This document shows, in pieces, positions 1-7,338 of a DNA stretch of 16,832 nucleotides. Position 1 is the stretch's first letter, and each line of letters starts with the position of its first letter. The translations under genes and the position numbers were made by a program. Below the pieces are notes generated by a model. That model saw only the letters and a list, made by a program, of their open reading frames with translations. It did not search any database and had not been told where the DNA came from. This stretch comes from an uncultured Bacillota bacterium (GTDB taxonomy: Bacteria; Bacillota; Dehalobacteriia; UBA7702), in contig CACXDX010000017.1 of the NCBI GenBank assembly GCA_902766525.1, positions 1 to 16,832 of the forward strand, in the 5' to 3' direction.

Positions 1-152
1 CGCAGAATACCTCCGAGCTGATGATTGCGTTCGATGATGAGGATATCTTCTATACCTTGTTCCCGGCTTTTAATCGCCGCGGCCAATCCGGCGGGACCAC
101 CGCCGATAATAACAAGATCTTTATGAATCGTCTGAATTTCTCTTTTCTTCAT
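1..152 (-). CDS. FAD-dependent oxidoreductase, GlpB-like (N-terminal part only)
   Basis: Only the first 50 or so codons lie in the window; the gene runs off the left edge. After a short basic leader the product has a dinucleotide-binding fold start, VIIGGGPAGLAAA, at about residues 15-27, followed by an acidic strand end (IIER) and LGGIL. That combination is typical of the flavoprotein that partners GlpA-like dehydrogenases in anaerobic Bacillota. Two ATG codons are adjacent (155 and 152). AGGAGG at 159-164 is 3 nt from the first and 6 nt from the second, so I chose 152. It begins 35 nt after the stop of the GlpA-like gene on the same strand, with no terminator between, so the two are almost certainly co-transcribed and probably act on the same substrate. 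From what I know of such loci, a small DUF1667 protein often follows; that would be outside the window. Confidence 0.85.
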   Translation of the reverse strand, partial: MKKREIQTIHKDLVIIGGGPAGLAAAIKSREQGIEDILIIERNHQLGGIL

Positions 153-187
153 CATAACCCTCCTTTACGGGGATATCTTCACATGAA

Positions 188-1618
188 TTAAAGACGGTAA
201 GAAAGGATTTCAGAACCCGGTCCCTTTTTGGTTACCTGTTCCATCGGAATGCCCAGCTCTTTACTGAGTAATTCCGTAACAAGCGGCAGACAAAAACCGC
301 CCTGACAGCGCCCCATACCGCTTCTCGTACGCCGCTTGACACCGTCGCAGTCAAGTGCACCCGGATTGCGGCGAATCGCATCACGGATCTCTCCTTCGCT
401 GATTTCTTCGCAACGGCAAACAATTCTGCCGTAAGCCGGATCATGAGCGATCAACGACGCCCGATCGTCATCACACATTTCTCTCAAACAGGGGATGGGA
501 CTGCGATAGGGATTGTAATCATGGCGTTTATGAGTCAGAACACCCATTTGTTGGAGCATGGATTCAACATAGGCGGCGATGGCCGGAGACGAAGCCAGGC
601 CGGGGGATTCGATCGCCGCAGCATGAATCAGGCGGGGATGGTTCTGAGATTGGCAAATGATGAAGTCCCCGCTGCTGCCGACGGCGCGAAGACCGGTGAA
701 GGCCGTTATGATCCCGCCGGAAGGCAGATCGGGCACGCTTTTCGCGGCATCCCGCAAAACCTTATTCAAACCCGGAGCCGTTGTTTTTTTATCTTCTTTA
801 TCTTCGATATCCTCGGCGGTAGGACCGATCATCAAATTACCGTGGGTCGTCGGCGTGACGAGGATCCCTTTTCCCATAGCGGTCGGAGCCTGGAAAACCG
901 TGGCGTTGACCACATCACCGATACTCGTATCAAACAGAAAATATTCGCCGCGGCGGGGATGAATGGAGAAAAAATCGTCGCCGACGAAAGAGGCAATCGC
1001 ATCGGCATACAGGCCGGCAGCATTGACCACAAGGGACGCTTCCACCGACTCACGGGGAGAAACGATCTCAAAATGAGTGCTGCGGTCATACAGACCGGTG
1101 ACTTGAAAATCACGCTTTAATTCCACTCCGTTATCCATGGCATTGCCGATGGCGGCAATGGTCAGGGAATACGGACAAACGATCCCGGCATCGGGAGCGT
1201 ACAGCGCACCGACGGCATTGGGGGAAATATTCGGTTCCAAAGATCGCAGCCGGCTTTGGCCGAGCACATGCAGATTTTCCACGCCGTTGATGATCCCGCG
1301 TTTATACAATTCCTGCACGGACGCCATTTCCTCTTCACAGAAAGCCACAACCAGCGAACCGTTTTTACGATAGGGAACACCGAGCTCCGAAGCGACTTTC
1401 GGCATCATTTTACAGCCCAAAACATTCATTTGCGCTTTTAATGTACCGGGTTTCGCGTCATAGCCGGCATGCACAATCCCGCTGTTCGCTTTGGAGCTGC
1501 CCATGGCAACATCATTTTCTTTTTCCAAAACGATAACGGAAAGATTGTATTTCGCCAATTCTCTGGCGATCATCGAGCCGGTAATTCCGGCGCCGATGAT
1601 GGCAATATCATACAACAT
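188..1618 (-). CDS. GlpA-like FAD-dependent glycerol-3-phosphate dehydrogenase family protein with C-terminal [2Fe-2S]-type domain
   Basis: A 476-residue flavoprotein of the DAO/GlpA family. The FAD-binding GxGxxG (GAGITG) is at residues 9-14, and the family segment SSKANSGIVHAGYD at about 41-54. The second half ends in a BFD-like [2Fe-2S]-type domain with Cys401-x-Cys403 and Cys438-x4-Cys443. This is the arrangement of anaerobic glycerol-3-phosphate dehydrogenase A subunits, which pass electrons from FAD to partner subunits. The exact substrate is not proven; related proteins are often annotated only as NAD(P)/FAD-dependent oxidoreductase. A longer frame could begin at TTG 1639, but that codon overlaps the AAAGGAG ribosome binding site. 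ATG 1618 puts this site 11 nt upstream and starts right at the Rossmann strand (MLYDIAIIGAG), so I prefer it. The gene is first in the operon, behind the promoter at 1712-1739, and is followed by the GlpB-like gene. Confidence 0.88.
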   Translation of the reverse strand: MLYDIAIIGAGITGSMIARELAKYNLSVIVLEKENDVAMGSSKANSGIVHAGYDAKPGTLKAQMNVLGCKMMPKVASELGVPYRKNGSLVVAFCEEEMASVQELYKRGIINGVENLHVLGQSRLRSLEPNISPNAVGALYAPDAGIVCPYSLTIAAIGNAMDNGVELKRDFQVTGLYDRSTHFEIVSPRESVEASLVVNAAGLYADAIASFVGDDFFSIHPRRGEYFLFDTSIGDVVNATVFQAPTAMGKGILVTPTTHGNLMIGPTAEDIEDKEDKKTTAPGLNKVLRDAAKSVPDLPSGGIITAFTGLRAVGSSGDFIICQSQNHPRLIHAAAIESPGLASSPAIAAYVESMLQQMGVLTHKRHDYNPYRSPIPCLREMCDDDRASLIAHDPAYGRIVCRCEEISEGEIRDAIRRNPGALDCDGVKRRTRSGMGRCQGGFCLPLVTELLSKELGIPMEQVTKKGPGSEILSYRL

Positions 1619-1711
1619 CTGATTCAGCTCTCCTTTCAAAAACGCAAGAGAAAGAGATTCCCTCCGCTCGAATCAATGGTCTATGTATGGCATCATATTT
1701 ATACATATTAA

Positions 1712-1739
1712 ATTATACCTTACACAGCGGAAATGTCAA
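1712..1739 (-). promoter_or_regulatory. Consensus sigma-A type promoter for the GlpA-like operon
   Basis: On the minus strand a perfect TTGACA (-35, at 1734-1739) and a perfect TATAAT (-10, at 1712-1717) are separated by 16 nt. Transcription would begin near 1705, giving a leader of about 87 nt before the ATG at 1618. The -35 lies only a few bases beyond the U-tract of the terminator of the upstream SH3 gene, so the two transcription units are tightly insulated. Confidence 0.85.
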
Positions 1740-1746
1740 TAGTTTA

Positions 1747-1785
1747 TAAAAAAGAACTGTTTGACACCGCATGTCAAACAGTTCT
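1747..1785 (-). terminator. Rho-independent terminator of the envelope/SH3 operon
   Basis: A perfect 14-bp inverted repeat (AGAACTGTTTGACA at 1753-1766, its complement at 1772-1785) encloses a 5-nt loop. Read on the minus strand, the stem is followed by a run of six T (1748-1753, the last one pairing in the stem). It lies 27 nt after the stop codon of the SH3 gene at 1813. Confidence 0.93.
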
Positions 1786-1812
1786 GACTTCATCTCTGTT
1801 TTCTCTTTATGA

Positions 1813-2646
1813 TTATTCTTCCGTATCCGTCGCGGTTTCACCGCCTTCGGCAAGACGGGTATAGTCCTTGCTGACGTAGCCTTCGGTACCGTCCTCAAGC
1901 CGGACTTTATAAAATCCGTCCTCTTCTCCGAGATACTGAGCGGTTTCACCTTGATTCAGCGAACCGAGTTTTTCCGAATCGGTGCTGGCTTCCGCCCGCA
2001 GGTTAACAAATTTATTGACAACTTCTACCATGGCGGAATCGGGATCGTAATCCGTGGTCTCGATATCCTTGGCCGCCACATAACCTTCCACGCCGTCCAA
2101 CGTCTTGACATGGGACCATTTTTCACCCTGCTCGATCAGTTCCAAAACGGTTCCGTATTCAACAGTGGCGACAATTTCTTCCGTATCGGATTCACCGGCA
2201 TAAATATCGAGAACGTTGACGGTAGGTGTCACATAGGAAACCGTCTCTTTCTCTTCCGTCGCGGCGGATTTTGCTTCGCTTTCCTTCAGCGGCGTATAAC
2301 CTTCGGCAAGTGTGAACAGATTGGCATGCGCGTATCCGTACACGCCTTCAATGATCTCCAGCCTCAGCCAAATCTCACCCTCTTTAACACAGGTAGCGGT
2401 TTCTCCGGGACTCAGAGAATAAATCACCGCCGAAGAGGGATTGGGCTTTTCGTAAACGTTGGCGGTATTTTCCCCGACGGTAACGACCTGCCCTTCAAGG
2501 GTGCTGTCCTTCACCGATGAATCGCCGGTTCGAATAAAATCAAACAGACCCGAAACACCGCCGTTCTGCGCAATCATACCGATAAAGAAACCAATAATAA
2601 GACTGATCAGAACAGCAATAATGCTAATAATGATTTTCTTTTTCAC
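1813..2646 (-). CDS. Membrane-anchored protein with three bacterial SH3 domains
   Basis: A 277-residue protein with a basic N-terminus (MKKK) and one hydrophobic segment at about residues 4-25, then three extracytoplasmic SH3b-like units at about 54-110, 136-193 and 206-263. Each shows the usual pattern of a strand with VN(V/L) residues, an xGxxx turn, and a closing GYV or GYA. The linkers are rich in Glu, Ser and Thr. Such domains commonly bind peptidoglycan peptides or wall polymers; no catalytic domain follows, so a scaffold or wall-sensing role is an inference. A frame could open at GTG 2655, but that codon abuts the GAGGAG site. GTG 2646 lies 8 nt after this site and is the better start. 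The gene is last in the envelope gene series, 109 nt after the glycosyl-1-phosphate transferase, and a strong terminator follows. A lone TATAAT at 2671-2676 suggests it may also have its own weak promoter. Confidence 0.8.
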   Translation of the reverse strand: MKKKIIISIIAVLISLIIGFFIGMIAQNGGVSGLFDFIRTGDSSVKDSTLEGQVVTVGENTANVYEKPNPSSAVIYSLSPGETATCVKEGEIWLRLEIIEGVYGYAHANLFTLAEGYTPLKESEAKSAATEEKETVSYVTPTVNVLDIYAGESDTEEIVATVEYGTVLELIEQGEKWSHVKTLDGVEGYVAAKDIETTDYDPDSAMVEVVNKFVNLRAEASTDSEKLGSLNQGETAQYLGEEDGFYKVRLEDGTEGYVSKDYTRLAEGGETATDTEE

Positions 2647-2670
2647 AGTTTTCACTCCTCACTATCGATT

Positions 2671-2696
2671 ATTATATCTGAATATCAATGATCATT
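2671..2696 (-). promoter_or_regulatory. Possible internal promoter -10 with palindrome upstream of the SH3 gene
   Basis: The minus strand has a TATAAT at 2671-2676, 24 nt upstream of the GTG start. No good -35 hexamer lies at the right distance. Instead a perfect 10-bp palindrome, AATGATCATT (2687-2696), occupies the spacer region, where a regulator could bind. This is weak evidence; read-through from the upstream genes is equally possible, because I see no hairpin with a U-tract between 2647 and 2755. Confidence 0.3.
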
Positions 2697-2755
2697 CGTT
2701 TCATCACCGCGTCATCCCGGTAAAACGATTAAATTGCACTTTTTTATTTTCCTGT

Positions 2756-3775
2756 TCAATCATCGGAAAGCGTAAGAATACCCAGCTTCAACGCTCCGGC
2801 AAAGATCAACAGTACGGCAATGAGGGAAGCAAGCAGACTGTATAAAGTGGGCAGGAGCGAGATCAACACGGCAATGGCGCCGAAAAGAAAGGTGATACCG
2901 TAAATAAACAGCACCGTGTCGCCGTGGCTGAATCCCATTTTCAGCAAACGATGATGAAAATGTCCCTTGTCCGCCTGGAAAATCGGTTTGCCGTTGATCT
3001 TACGGCGAACGATCGCGAACATCGTATCGAGGATCGGCAGACCGAGGATCAGAATGGGAATGGAGAGACCGATCAGCGTCGCCCCTTCAGAGACACTCAT
3101 CAGCGATAATACCGCCAGCAAAAAACCGAGCAAGAGAGATCCGCAATCGCCCATAAAAAGCTTGGCGGGATGGAAATTGGATTTCAGGAAGCCCAAGATC
3201 GCGCCGACAAGAATAACACAGACAACGGTAATGCTGTTCAGCCCGCTCGCATAAGCGACAACGCCGATGGTCATGGCACCGATACCGGAAACGCCGGAGG
3301 CCAGTCCGTCCAGACCGTCGATCAAATTGACGGCGTTACATACGCCGACGACCCAAAACAAACTGATCGGATAACCCCAAAGTCCGACATTGATGATGGA
3401 ATCGGTAAAAGGGATGGTCAGAAATTCCAGATGAACCCCGAAAACCATCAAAATCACCGCGGCGATGATCTGGCCCATCAGTTTCAATTTCGGAGAAATG
3501 TTTTTGACGTCATCATAAAAACCGACGACAGTCACGAAAGTCGCCGACAGCAGCAACCCCAAAAAAGGACGGCTGAAATTACCGTAGATCAGAAAACCGC
3601 AGAGAAATCCCGCGTAAATACCGAGACCGCCCATGCGGGTCTTCAATCCCGTATGGACCTTGCGGGCGTCGGGCTCATCATATACGCCCAATTTCATTGC
3701 CAGCTTTTCCGTTTGCGGCGTCACGATCAAAGCAATGATCAGCGCAGCTACGAAAGCCAAAATAACTCTAATCAT
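2756..3775 (-). CDS. Polyprenyl-phosphate glycosyl-1-phosphate transferase (WecA/TagO/MraY family)
   Basis: A polytopic membrane enzyme of about 339 residues with some ten hydrophobic segments. It belongs to the PNPT superfamily, which transfers a sugar-1-phosphate (usually GlcNAc-1-P) from UDP-sugar to undecaprenyl phosphate on the cytoplasmic face, starting synthesis of teichoic acid or secondary wall polymers. Visible signatures are the Asp pair in GFYDDVKN (residues 88-89), NLIDGLDG at about 150-157, FMGDCGS at about 207-213, and the cytoplasmic HFHHR motif at about 272-276. The HFHHR form and the lack of MraY-specific features favour WecA/TagO over MraY. Two starts are possible: ATG 3787, only 3 nt after the murJ stop and directly abutting TAAGGA, or ATG 3775, preceded by AAGGA. 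I chose 3775 because MIRVILAF begins directly with the first membrane helix. It is co-transcribed with murJ. Confidence 0.88.
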   Translation of the reverse strand: MIRVILAFVAALIIALIVTPQTEKLAMKLGVYDEPDARKVHTGLKTRMGGLGIYAGFLCGFLIYGNFSRPFLGLLLSATFVTVVGFYDDVKNISPKLKLMGQIIAAVILMVFGVHLEFLTIPFTDSIINVGLWGYPISLFWVVGVCNAVNLIDGLDGLASGVSGIGAMTIGVVAYASGLNSITVVCVILVGAILGFLKSNFHPAKLFMGDCGSLLLGFLLAVLSLMSVSEGATLIGLSIPILILGLPILDTMFAIVRRKINGKPIFQADKGHFHHRLLKMGFSHGDTVLFIYGITFLFGAIAVLISLLPTLYSLLASLIAVLLIFAGALKLGILTLSDD

Positions 3776-3790
3776 AATTCCTTGCATTCC

Positions 3791-5365
3791 TTACGAGCCG
3801 GAACGGGAGAACTTCCCGCGAATCATTTCCACAAGCCAGCGTCCCTCACGAATTTTGAAAACGATCATAAGGATCAGATAAATAATGATCGCAGCAAAAA
3901 CGGAAACACAGATCAAAAGCAAGTCCCCGCCGTCCGCCAGCAGTCGGCCGATCAAAGCAACGGCGGCGCCCATAATCAAAGAAGCCGTAACGATCTTCCC
4001 GCAGGAACAAAGAAACGGACGAAATACCATTTCCGGCAAATGTTTCCTGATATAGAAGAAAAAGATCAGCATATTCACGATACTTGCCGCCGTCGTTGCC
4101 AGGGCAAGACCCTTATGACCCATGACTCCCACCGTCACAACACTGACGAAAATATTGGTCAAAATACCTCCGAGACCGGCAATGACCGGAACTTTAACAT
4201 CTCTGAAGGCAAAGAAGACACGCAACAACACCATAATCAGAGAATAGGCGATCAAACCCACGGCATAAAAGAGCAAAGAAGAAGCCGTCATCAGCGTATC
4301 ATCCGCCGTAAAAGCACCATGCTCAAAGAGAAGACGCACAATGGGAACGCGCAGCACCATCAACCCCACCGCAGCGGGAACGGCCAAAAGCATAATGATG
4401 CCCAACCCCTTTTCAAGGGATTTTTCAAAACTTTTCAGGTCATCGCGAATGGCATATTCCGAAAGCAGCGGGTAGATCGCTACCGCGATCGCCGCAACAA
4501 AAATACCGGAAGGCAGCTGAGCCAGCTTTGCACCGTAATTCAGTGAGGAAATACTGCCTTCGGCAAGACCGGAGGCAAAAAAACGATTCAAGATATAATA
4601 AATCTGGTTGACCGACATACCCAGAATGATCGGCAGCAACGAGACGAGCGCCGTGCGGATCTCTTCATTGTGATGAGGCAGACAGGGATAATAGCGATAC
4701 CCCACAGCCACAGAGGACGGCACCTGGATCAGAAGAAAACCCACAAAGGAAACAACCGTACCGATGGCCAAACCCCAGATCCCCAGCGTATTTCCGGAAA
4801 AAACGACAAAGAGAATGATGATAATGCTGGAAAAAGCCGGCGCAAACGCCGCCGCCGCAAAGCGGCGATGAGCATTTAAGATCCCGGTCAACACCATGCC
4901 GAGGCAGAAAAGGATGATCGTCGGAAACATGACCCGCGTCATTCTGACAGCCAAAACGGCAGTAGCCTCATTGAGATTCGGGGCGGTAATTTTCACCAAA
5001 AGCGGCGCGGCCATGATACCGATAAGAGCGATGGCCGTCATCAGCAAAGCAGTACTGTTGATAAAATAGTTGGCGGCATCATTTGCTTCCCGATCTTTCT
5101 GCTCGACGATGTATTTCGTCAGCAAAGGAACCGTTACGGAAACGATGGCGCTGCCGATGATCTGCTGAGTCGAGTAGGGAAGCGTATAGGCAACAACATA
5201 GGCGTCGGTAAACATCGTCGCTCCGAAAGCCTGAGCAACCACGACCTCTCTCACAAAACCGAGAAGCTTTGTCACCAGGTTCATCATCAGAACGATTACC
5301 GCAGCGGCAGTGACGTTCTTTTTTAACGTTTTGCTTGAAGTCTCAAGAGACTTTTTGGCATTCAC
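3791..5365 (-). CDS. murJ: Lipid II flippase MurJ
   Basis: A 524-residue membrane protein of the MurJ/MviN branch of the MOP exporter superfamily, with about fourteen hydrophobic segments. The length is normal for the family. The N-terminal signature TKLLGFVRE...GATMFTDAY carries the conserved Arg (R39) and Asp (D54) that line the central cavity of characterised MurJ proteins. The position of E. coli Arg18 is Lys33, and that of E. coli Arg52 seems to be Gln67, which I believe is usual among Bacillota members. The protein moves lipid II across the membrane for peptidoglycan synthesis. The start is GTG 5365, with AAGGA 11 nt upstream, 4 nt after the stop of the csaB-like gene, so translation is likely coupled. 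The neighbours (wall-polymer pyruvylation and polyprenyl-phosphate sugar transfer) confirm an envelope-assembly operon. Confidence 0.93.
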   Translation of the reverse strand: MNAKKSLETSSKTLKKNVTAAAVIVLMMNLVTKLLGFVREVVVAQAFGATMFTDAYVVAYTLPYSTQQIIGSAIVSVTVPLLTKYIVEQKDREANDAANYFINSTALLMTAIALIGIMAAPLLVKITAPNLNEATAVLAVRMTRVMFPTIILFCLGMVLTGILNAHRRFAAAAFAPAFSSIIIILFVVFSGNTLGIWGLAIGTVVSFVGFLLIQVPSSVAVGYRYYPCLPHHNEEIRTALVSLLPIILGMSVNQIYYILNRFFASGLAEGSISSLNYGAKLAQLPSGIFVAAIAVAIYPLLSEYAIRDDLKSFEKSLEKGLGIIMLLAVPAAVGLMVLRVPIVRLLFEHGAFTADDTLMTASSLLFYAVGLIAYSLIMVLLRVFFAFRDVKVPVIAGLGGILTNIFVSVVTVGVMGHKGLALATTAASIVNMLIFFFYIRKHLPEMVFRPFLCSCGKIVTASLIMGAAVALIGRLLADGGDLLLICVSVFAAIIIYLILMIVFKIREGRWLVEMIRGKFSRSGS

Positions 5366-5369
5366 GAGT

Positions 5370-7049
5370 TCAGTCTTCCTTTACCTCATCAACGGCAGCT
5401 TCTTTGACATTTTCCGCTTCAACGGGAGTTTCTTCTTCGTTTTTGCCGGACTTTTTCTGATTTTTTTTCGTAAGGCCGGCAACGAAAGATTTGACCTTGT
5501 CAACGATCAGCGAAAAATCTATTCCCGCGCTCTTCTTTTTACCGCCGTTTCTGGCATTCATCCGCGCGATCTGCGCAAAGATCAGACGCAGCTGTTCTTC
5601 GCTTTTAGCCGCTTCTTCTTTCAAACCGCCGATATTTTCCCCGATCGCGGCAACAACAGCATCGGGATCGGCAACGGCAGCTTTAAAGTTACGAATAAAG
5701 ACCTCACTGTCGTAATCGAGCATATTACCGGTGGGCGTAAGGCCAAGAGCGTTAACAAATTCGATATCCCGTTTTTGGCAGCACAGAGAAGCAAAGGGTT
5801 TTCCGCAGACAGCGGCCAGGATCATCGGATAGAGATCGGAAGTAAAGACAAAATCAACGGTATCGATGGCCGTATAAAGGGAACGCGGCGACATTTTGCC
5901 GTCAACTTCATAAGCTTCATTTTTCATCATCCTGATGATCTCTTTACCGAGACGGGCATCATCGGGGTAATCCATCGGTAAAAAGACGACGTGGTAGCCG
6001 CGTTCGATCATATAGTCGGCCATGGCCGTGATCTGGGAAACCGGCAAATCGTTTTTGGGAGAAAACGCAAAGGCCGCAAACTTTTCACCCGGTTTTTTCC
6101 AGAATGTCGGTGCGACAATGCCGAGATCATGAGGACGAGTCGGCGTTTTTTTCGCGGGATTGACCGGCGCTTCCGCAATGACTTTTTCTTCCTCTTTCCC
6201 TTGGTCTTCTTCAACGGAGACTTCTTCTTCATCAACGGGAGCTTCCGCTTCCGCGTCACAACCATCGACAGCGGGGACTTCGGCCGTATCTTCGTTCACC
6301 TTTTCTTCCCGCGAAACGATACGGATCTCGATTTCCACGTCTTTGCCGTCATAATCGATGGGAGCATTGATCTTTTCCGCTTCTTTTTTTTCGGCTTCTT
6401 CATCGATTTGCACTTCGATGGCGACTTTTTCTTTGGCCGCGGATTCTTTTTTGATATCTTCGTTTTCCGCGGCGTCGTCATTTTCCGGCGTCAGCGGATC
6501 GATGATGGGCATTTGGATCAAACGCCATTCTCTTTCCACATCGCCCAAAGCCAAAAGCGGATCTTCGGTCACATGGATACGACCGCGGCGGATTCCCATG
6601 CCGTGGAGAACATCGGCGCTGCTCTGATCGGCAACGGAAATTTTTCTTACTTTTTTGATCACACGGGCAACCATCGCCTTCGCCCGTTTGTTTTCAAAAT
6701 CGGGAATGATCTGGTTGAAGACGAAGACCGAGACGTTCAAGCGCAATGCCGTTTTGATTACCCGCAGGTAATATTTCAGATCCGACAAATCCGAGGATTC
6801 TTTCAGGAGTTCACCGCCGCCGCTGATCAACAGGTCGGCGGATTTCAGTTCATTCCGCACCGCATCCCATTGATCGCTTTTTACGGCGTCAACATCAAAA
6901 TCTTCTCTGGTTTGTTCGGGATCGGCGGAGAAAACGACGATCTCCATCTCGGAATTGAGACGACGTAAAACGTCAATGAGGCTTAAAAGCATCAATTCTT
7001 TATCGGCGCTGCTTTGACCGTACTGTCCGGAGATACATACCTTTGCCAT
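5370..7049 (-). CDS. csaB: CsaB-like polysaccharide pyruvyltransferase with large acidic insert
   Basis: A 559-residue protein of the polysaccharide pyruvyl transferase family. CsaB adds pyruvate ketals to secondary wall polymers, the docking sites for SLH-domain surface proteins. The N-terminal half (about residues 1-183) has the glycosyltransferase-like start KVCISGQYGQSS, the ISGGGELLKESS motif at about 75-86 and the segment SVADQSSADVLHGMGI at about 138-152. The C-terminal half (about 306-500) has FAFSPKND, a TSDLYPMILAA helix and the FVNALGL strand. Between them lies a low-complexity, Glu/Lys-rich stretch (about 184-305), and a charged tail of about 60 residues follows (500-559). Ordinary CsaB proteins are about 360-400 residues, so the extra length is in these two parts. 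The ATG at 7049 is preceded by AAGGAT at 6 nt. It is the first gene of the envelope operon, behind the promoter at 7153-7181. Confidence 0.8.
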   Translation of the reverse strand: MAKVCISGQYGQSSADKELMLLSLIDVLRRLNSEMEIVVFSADPEQTREDFDVDAVKSDQWDAVRNELKSADLLISGGGELLKESSDLSDLKYYLRVIKTALRLNVSVFVFNQIIPDFENKRAKAMVARVIKKVRKISVADQSSADVLHGMGIRRGRIHVTEDPLLALGDVEREWRLIQMPIIDPLTPENDDAAENEDIKKESAAKEKVAIEVQIDEEAEKKEAEKINAPIDYDGKDVEIEIRIVSREEKVNEDTAEVPAVDGCDAEAEAPVDEEEVSVEEDQGKEEEKVIAEAPVNPAKKTPTRPHDLGIVAPTFWKKPGEKFAAFAFSPKNDLPVSQITAMADYMIERGYHVVFLPMDYPDDARLGKEIIRMMKNEAYEVDGKMSPRSLYTAIDTVDFVFTSDLYPMILAAVCGKPFASLCCQKRDIEFVNALGLTPTGNMLDYDSEVFIRNFKAAVADPDAVVAAIGENIGGLKEEAAKSEEQLRLIFAQIARMNARNGGKKKSAGIDFSLIVDKVKSFVAGLTKKNQKKSGKNEEETPVEAENVKEAAVDEVKED

Positions 7050-7152
7050 TTTTTTATCCTTCTTCCGTATTATTTATTATCAGGTCGGGGAATATCTTTT
7101 GCGTTTCTTCCTCAAGAAGCATATAGATATACGCATACTAAGTCTACTTTAT

Positions 7153-7181
7153 ATTGTACCTAAAAACCAAAGGTTCATCAA
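7153..7181 (-). promoter_or_regulatory. Sigma-A type promoter of the csaB-murJ envelope operon
   Basis: On the minus strand TTGATG (-35, 7176-7181) and TACAAT (-10, 7153-7158) are separated by exactly 17 nt. The predicted start is near 7146, leaving a leader of about 97 nt. A 9-bp inverted repeat lies 9 nt upstream of the -35 (7191-7212). Confidence 0.72.
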
Positions 7182-7190
7182 GGTTTTTCT

Positions 7191-7212
7191 GAGATTTTTT
7201 TTCAAAAATCTC
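7191..7212. repeat. AT-rich inverted repeat in the divergent intergenic region
   Basis: GAGATTTTT (7191-7199) and AAAAATCTC (7204-7212) form a perfect 9-bp stem with a 4-nt loop. Neither strand has a following U-tract, so it is not a typical terminator. It lies just upstream of the csaB promoter and about 90 nt upstream of the triad promoter; a regulator site or an UP-type A/T element is possible. Confidence 0.45.
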
Positions 7213-7280
7213 AAATTAAAGAGAAAAATCGAGGAAAACAAGGGCGAAAACCCGATCAACAAATCACCCGCTCTTTTTTT

Positions 7281-7313
7281 TTCGTAGGCCGGACAAAGAA
7301 AATATGCTATAAT
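7281..7313 (+). promoter_or_regulatory. Extended -10 promoter of the VWA-LRR-MoxR operon
   Basis: The plus strand has TGCTATAAT at 7305-7313, an extended -10 with a perfect TATAAT. The -35 region at 17 nt (7285-7290) is a poor match, as expected for TGn-type promoters. Transcription would begin near 7320, with a short leader to the ATG at 7339. Confidence 0.62.
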
Positions 7314-7338
7314 AAGACAAAGAAAGAAGGCTTGATCC

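Noticed and set aside
443..1120. A 225-codon plus-strand frame opposite the GlpA-like gene
   Set aside because: The minus strand shows a full FAD-binding domain and cysteine motifs across this region; the plus frame has no recognisable features.
3170..4546. A 458-codon open frame on the plus strand, antisense to murJ and the WecA-type gene
   Set aside because: Its product is rich in His, Gln, Asn, Arg and Asp without any fold pattern, a typical mirror of hydrophobic membrane genes. The opposite strand encodes two clearly recognisable families over the whole length.
5991..6968. A 325-codon plus-strand frame antisense to the csaB-like gene
   Set aside because: It is Phe/Asp/Arg-rich and arises from the Glu/Lys-rich codons of the true gene on the other strand; no ribosome binding site or domain pattern.
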